This document shows, one piece after another, positions 59,530 through 64,000 of a stretch of 64,000 nucleotides of DNA (positions are counted from its first letter, which is position 1; each line of letters starts with the position of its first letter). The DNA is from Straminergon stramineum. Taxonomy: Eukaryota; Streptophyta; Bryopsida; Hypnales; Calliergonaceae. The stretch lies in contig OY987273.1 of NCBI GenBank assembly GCA_963920665.1, positions 6,946,501-7,010,500 of the forward strand. The letters run 5' to 3'. Below the pieces are notes generated by a model, which was not told where the DNA came from, did not search any database, and saw nothing but the letters and a program-made list of their open reading frames with translations. The translations under genes were made by a program, and so were the position numbers.

Positions 59530-61440
59530 TTAACCATTCAGTGTAGTATGAAGAACCTATGGAACTCATGAAACACATTGAATTATTTGAATACATATAA
59601 GAATGAATAATGAAGATGAAAAAACAAATTGAAAATATGAAGAAAATATACATTTTTTATTCTCCTATTGTTAATGAAAATCCTAAATTAAACCTCTTTC
59701 ACCTATTATATTTTCCACTTCTAATCCTATGCTGAAAATATGCCATTCATACAACATTCATACACTTGATAAGATTGAATGCACTTAAATTAAAAAAATT
59801 TGAGAGAGTGCAATTTGTGTGCTAATTTCAATAAAAAAAAAGGGGGGGTGCAGTGGGGTGGGTTTGAAAAGGCTTCCATTATACATAAATAAACTCTTAG
59901 AAATAGGAGAGTGGGGGAGTGCTTCTTTAACACTCAAATAAAAATGGATTGGGTTGAAAAAAGATCCAATGATATAATCTACAAGTTAGTATCACTTAAC
60001 CAACAGTTAAAAGTGGCTTTACGTATTTGTTTAGGATTTACTAAACCAATTGGAGTCAACAATCTATGCTATTGGTTTGAGGTATCCCCTTGTACATGGT
60101 GTACGCACTCTATTGTAGCTTCAATAGTACTTGGAAGCTTAGTAGAAACTCATTTCCAAGCTTCCCTTCTACAAAGGAGAATTCTCTACTACAGTACATT
60201 ACAAGAATTTCAATATAGATTGTGCTTATGTATTTGCTATGTTGAACCTCATTTTTTGCCCAATTCTACTTTGTACAATTATAATTCATGATACACTCAT
60301 AACAATGTTTCAAAATATAAATTTTAGATAACTGTCAAGCTGCAAAAGTTCTTGTGAAGGCTTGACACTAATTTCAAATAGTGTGTTCTCTTACATTTCA
60401 TGTAACTTTTTTTCAAGTCTAAAAGCATTGCAACAATAATCAATAGAATAACTATAACAAATAACAAAATGATTTTGCCCCATATTAACTTCTGAAATTC
60501 TAACACTATTTTAATATTTTATCTCACTATGCAATAATGTAATACTTGTGAATTAGAAATTGTTGTAATGAATAGTCATGAACATCTATGCATACAACAA
60601 GAGACATTTGTAGAACTCTTTCTTCACTTTTATGGCAAGGAATGTAATTTTCTTGGAATAAAGCAACCTAAATTTGTTGGACCCTAAATCCATAGCCTTA
60701 GGCCCTTCTCTGCAGATATAGAGTTTTGACCTCATGCTGTTGGGGTCGTCTCTTGCGTGCAACGAGGAGCTTTGGAGTTCCAGGTTTCTAGTTTCGAAGT
60801 TCTCCTTTGTTGTTGTATTCCTCTGCTTCCATTTCTCTCCCTATGCGCTTCTTTTGCACTATTGCTAGTCCCCTTTCTACAAAGTTGTTGGTGTTCTTGA
60901 GGGGGGTTCTTGTATCTTTGGTTCCTTATTAGCTGTAGGGTTCCAAGGTTCCAAGGTTTCATGAGGCTCCGAGTCACAAAAGCAGGCGATTTGAATTCTA
61001 GGGTTTGTCGAGGCTCTGGGTCATATAAGCGGTCTCACAAAGTTTTCTTGTGGAGGGTTTCTTTGTCGTTGTGCTTGTGAAGAATGCTTTTGGGGGAAGG
61101 TAAACACACCTACATTGTCCTCCTTAGTTTTTAGATTTAGGGTTTTTTGTGTTTTATGCTTCTAGTTGGTTTCTTTACACACTGTTGTAATAGTGCACGA
61201 TACGGTTTGTCCATCTCTCTATGTTTCTCGGTGTTGGCTTTGGCATTGTGGTGCTTGCTACCTAGATTTGTTTATGGTTTGGTAGAGTTGCCTACATTCT
61301 TCTTCTCTTTTTGTTTATGTCACCTCTTGTTTTCATTGTAGCCTTCCTTGCAAGAGTATTCAATGTTGATTGGGATTGCAGTGAAGTTATGGAGATAGCG
61401 TGATTTTCTTAGGGTTTCAAAAATGCACTTTTGAGGATAT
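59530..61440. other. Spacer with one unassigned 126-codon frame
   Basis: The plus-strand frame at 59911-60291 (MGECFFNTQIKMDWVEK...) has no recognised domain and could be chance. GGAAGCTT at 60133 and AAGCTTCC at 60158 form a small inverted repeat within it. From 60730 to 61400 the DNA is richer in G and C, with short direct repeats such as GGTTCCAAGGTTCCAAGG, and no gene is recognised. Confidence 0.3.
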
Positions 61441-61445
61441 GCTTC

Positions 61446-64000
61446 TATCGTATGCGTAGCAGGTAGTAAATACCATTTACAACACCAAAACATGTAAACT
61501 AACTCGAAATATAGTTCTAGGGGATTCTAGAGTGTTGCTGCAAGCCAAGATTATCCGTTTTACCAACTTAAGCTCTCTCTTCACCTCTTTTCTCTCTTTC
61601 CGGATTACTACCTTTCTAGAATCCAATCCGGATCTACTCTTCACACACAAACACTGGTTTTTGGTACCTCTGTTTTACCCTCACAAGGTTCGCCTTTGAT
61701 TGTATAGAGGGGTAGGGACTCACCACTCGTATTCCTTACACACTCTTCTCTCTCTAAACTTCACAACACACATTTAGACCAACTGTTGTACTAGATTAGA
61801 CCGAAAACACTCTCACAACTTTCTAGATGGCCAATCCAGAAGGCAGGTAACATAGAGTCGCCTCTAGACTTTTCCACTACAATGACAGACCAATAGAAAT
61901 CGGAACTGACACAAGGATTGTAAGTCATTTGCTAGACTGATCCTAGGGTTTGGTTGACCTTCCAGTAAGTGGTATGGGGATTTCTTCCATTGGCAGTTGC
62001 TTATCTCTGCACGGAACCCTCCTTGGTATTCCAGACCCACACCCACATCACTCCTAATCGGATTCCTATTCCAATGTTTTAAAGGCACTTGCTCAAGACC
62101 AAAATTCTAGCCTAGACTATGTCATAAATGTTCCTCACAAATCAAATCTAAGTCCCCTTAGATCCGGATTCCTCCTTTCCTCCTCTCTTACTTACACACA
62201 CTCACAAGACAACATTGGAAAGTTGGATATACGACAGATCAAATCATGATTGTCCACTTGGTGGCTCAGATTAAAGAAAAGATGACCAAATACAAATTAT
62301 AATGCTAGGATGGAATGAGAGGGCAAAAAACCTACACCTCACTTAAAAACTCAAAACAACCAAAGACAAAAAGGCCAAAAAGCCACCCAGAAATCCAGGT
62401 GACCAATCACAAACTTCCCGAAAAACTTGGAAAAGTCAGATCCTATAAATCTGGAACCCAGGCCCACACCTAGAAACCCAGATCTGATTCAAAATTCAAA
62501 TTCTAACTATCGACATTCTAACTACTTCGCCTTTTACGCCTTCTTTTGATTGCTCCCACCTTGACTTGTTAGTGCTTGGGTGGATGACCTTGGAGTCGCT
62601 CTCGGAGTTGCCTTTACCGGAGTTATCTTCAACGTTGCCCGGGTCTGGATCTTCCGGATTTTTGGAGGAGAGTATTCCCCTTCCATGTCCTCCTCCTCTT
62701 CATCTTTAGATCCCGTCCAGTACTCCTCTTCCTCAAATTTTTCAATCTGAGTGATCTCCCTCTCGTCTTCTTCTCCTAGAGATGTCTCATCCAAAATAAT
62801 GGTGTCCCTCTCCTTCCTCGGTTGTTGCTGCAGCATGTGCTCGAAACATTCCGGATGGATTCAGGCCAGATTCAACAGTCCTCCCATCTGATCTGCTAGT
62901 TCACCCCAGATTTGTAACTGAGGTGTATGAAGTGGCTGCTTCTCCGGAAGATGGAATGTTGGGACAAGTGGCGAGACCGTAACCTTTGGAGGCACTAACT
63001 CCTGTGTTGCTTTCAGCTGCTTGGTTGGTTCTTGTATTGTCTTCACGCTTCCTCGAATTGTCTTCTAAAGTTGTGTCAAGAAGGGCTCTGTAGAATGCTG
63101 GAGAGTCTCCCTAGGGACTTCCGGTCTAGTCAGTAGTGGCATTGATGATGTCAATTTCACCGGAGTCTTTGTGTCAAAGTGGATTTCCGGAAAGTTGGAG
63201 AAATCCATGACACGATTCAGATCAATCACTCCTAGCAGTTGGCACATCTCCTTCAAAGTAGACTCCATTCTTGATGAGAAGTCTACCAAGATCCAGATCA
63301 CCTTGGATCTGGTGAGAAGTCTTTCTGCAAGTTGATTTTGCACAAAAGCGTCCTTCACGATCAAGTCTACCGGCTTGTCTACCAACTCGGATAGGTTCTT
63401 GACCAGCTATAGGGCTTCCTTCTCCCTTTGCTTTGCTGCGGCCAACTCCCCTTGAGCCCAGCTCAACCTGGCTTGGAGGCTTGTCTTCTCCTTCTCCAGG
63501 CCTTCAATCTACTTCTCCTTCCTCTCTAGTGCTTCCGGATTTGAAAGTTTCTTCAAAGTGTCGAGTATGTCTTTCGGCTCCATCCTCAACTCCTTGTTGA
63601 TCCTCCTGAGTAGATCCACCAGGTTCTCATGGTACTCTTGAGCTTGTAGTACCCAGTTGAACCCGGTTTTGAAGAATCTGGATTTACCTCCTTCATCCGC
63701 TGGAATCTTCTCTTCAGTCGGAAGCTTCCCTCGTGAAGCTGGATCAGTGAATTTCCTCTGCCTCCGATCCAAGAGCTGCTGCTCCTCTTGTGGATCCTCT
63801 TCCTCCTCAATTGGCGGTTGCTCTGCCTCTACTTCCTCTGTGAGGCCGTATTGCAAGATGGTGGATCCAGTATTATACTCTACCATTTCCGTGTCACTCA
63901 GAAGTTCTGCATGATGGTAGAGGTGAAATAGGTAAGGACCAATGGGGCTGGTCTTAGCCTTCTTGATGTTGGTGGCAAGCTTGGAGACTACTGCTCCAAT
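61446..64000 (-). mobile_element. Element C of the A/B/C family, running off the window
   Basis: Its far end reads TATCGTATGCGTAGC at 61446, against TGTCGTATGCGTAGC in A, so the terminal TG has become TA. The 61446-62530 segment matches the 3' kilobase of A (inverted) and of B (same orientation). The ORF lies at 62534 onward and leaves the window at 64000. C is uninterrupted at the position where A entered B, which confirms the insertion point. Confidence 0.8.
62534..64000 (-). pseudogene. Coiled-coil element ORF of C, partial at the window edge
   Basis: The visible part starts inside the helical domain (IGAVVSKLATNIKKAKTS at 64000), then YLFHLYHHAELLSDTEM, an acidic region, the coiled coil (63.6-63.35 kb), DFSNFPEIHFDTKTPVKL (63.2 kb) and the tail ending SQGGSNQKKA at 62534. 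Stops are TAG at 63509 and 63407, both opposite Gln in A; TAG near 63066; and TGA near 62865. The N-terminus lies beyond the window. C matches A more closely than B in frame integrity. Confidence 0.75.

Noticed and set aside
59911..60291. A real 126-aa protein gene
   Set aside because: There is no recognised domain and no homologous copy in the window. It is kept only as an unassigned frame.

Overview
The window looks like repeat-rich, gene-poor nuclear DNA from a land plant with a large genome. A conifer or a fern fits best, but the sequence alone does not decide between them. The evidence is: strongly A+T-rich DNA, plant-type telomere repeats (CCCTAAA) inside the window, plant transposon families, nested insertions, and premature stops that look like decay of methylated cytosines. 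I see no intact host gene. Every long reading frame I can follow belongs to a decayed, repeat-like or mobile gene.

Layout. 0-10 kb: low-complexity arrays (purine-rich, AAATATGACT-type, a GC-rich minisatellite island) and interstitial telomere repeats. 10.8-14.7 kb: a DUF7869-like element gene (947-codon frame, three stops), preceded by an array of palindromes with core AGGTCG-N3-CGACCT. 15.2 kb: a tRNA-derived SINE-like module. 16.6-22.7 kb: a decayed gene with a possible ParB-like segment and a possible class-beta DNA-methyltransferase-like segment, followed by a decayed FCP1/NIF-type phosphatase gene. 23.9-24.9 kb: a roughly 1 kb foldback element.

27.2-35.6 kb is a three-layer nest. A minus-strand protein-kinase-like pseudogene is split by element B (28297-35219, target duplication ACATG), and B is split by element A (29323-32714, duplication TCCGG/TCCGA). 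A, B and a third copy C (61446 to the window end) belong to one roughly 3.4-3.5 kb family. It has TG...CA ends, 5-bp target duplications, one gag- or plant-mobile-like coiled-coil ORF and no visible long terminal repeats.

37-50 kb holds three more decayed mobile-type genes: a Cys-motif protein, a coiled-coil/half-RING protein and a BED-DUF659-hAT transposase. A GC-rich cluster of TCCGCC/CATCCG motifs lies upstream of these three and of the kinase-like gene. 50.3-54.3 kb: a second, more decayed DUF7869-like gene on the minus strand, with its own palindrome array upstream. 59.06-59.53 kb: a MITE-like element.

The most interesting signal is the repeated pairing of a DUF7869-like gene with an upstream palindrome array at two separate loci. 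This suggests an uncharacterised mobile element whose product may bind these sites. The second is the nested A/B/C family, where aligned copies show TAG in one copy opposite Gln in another.
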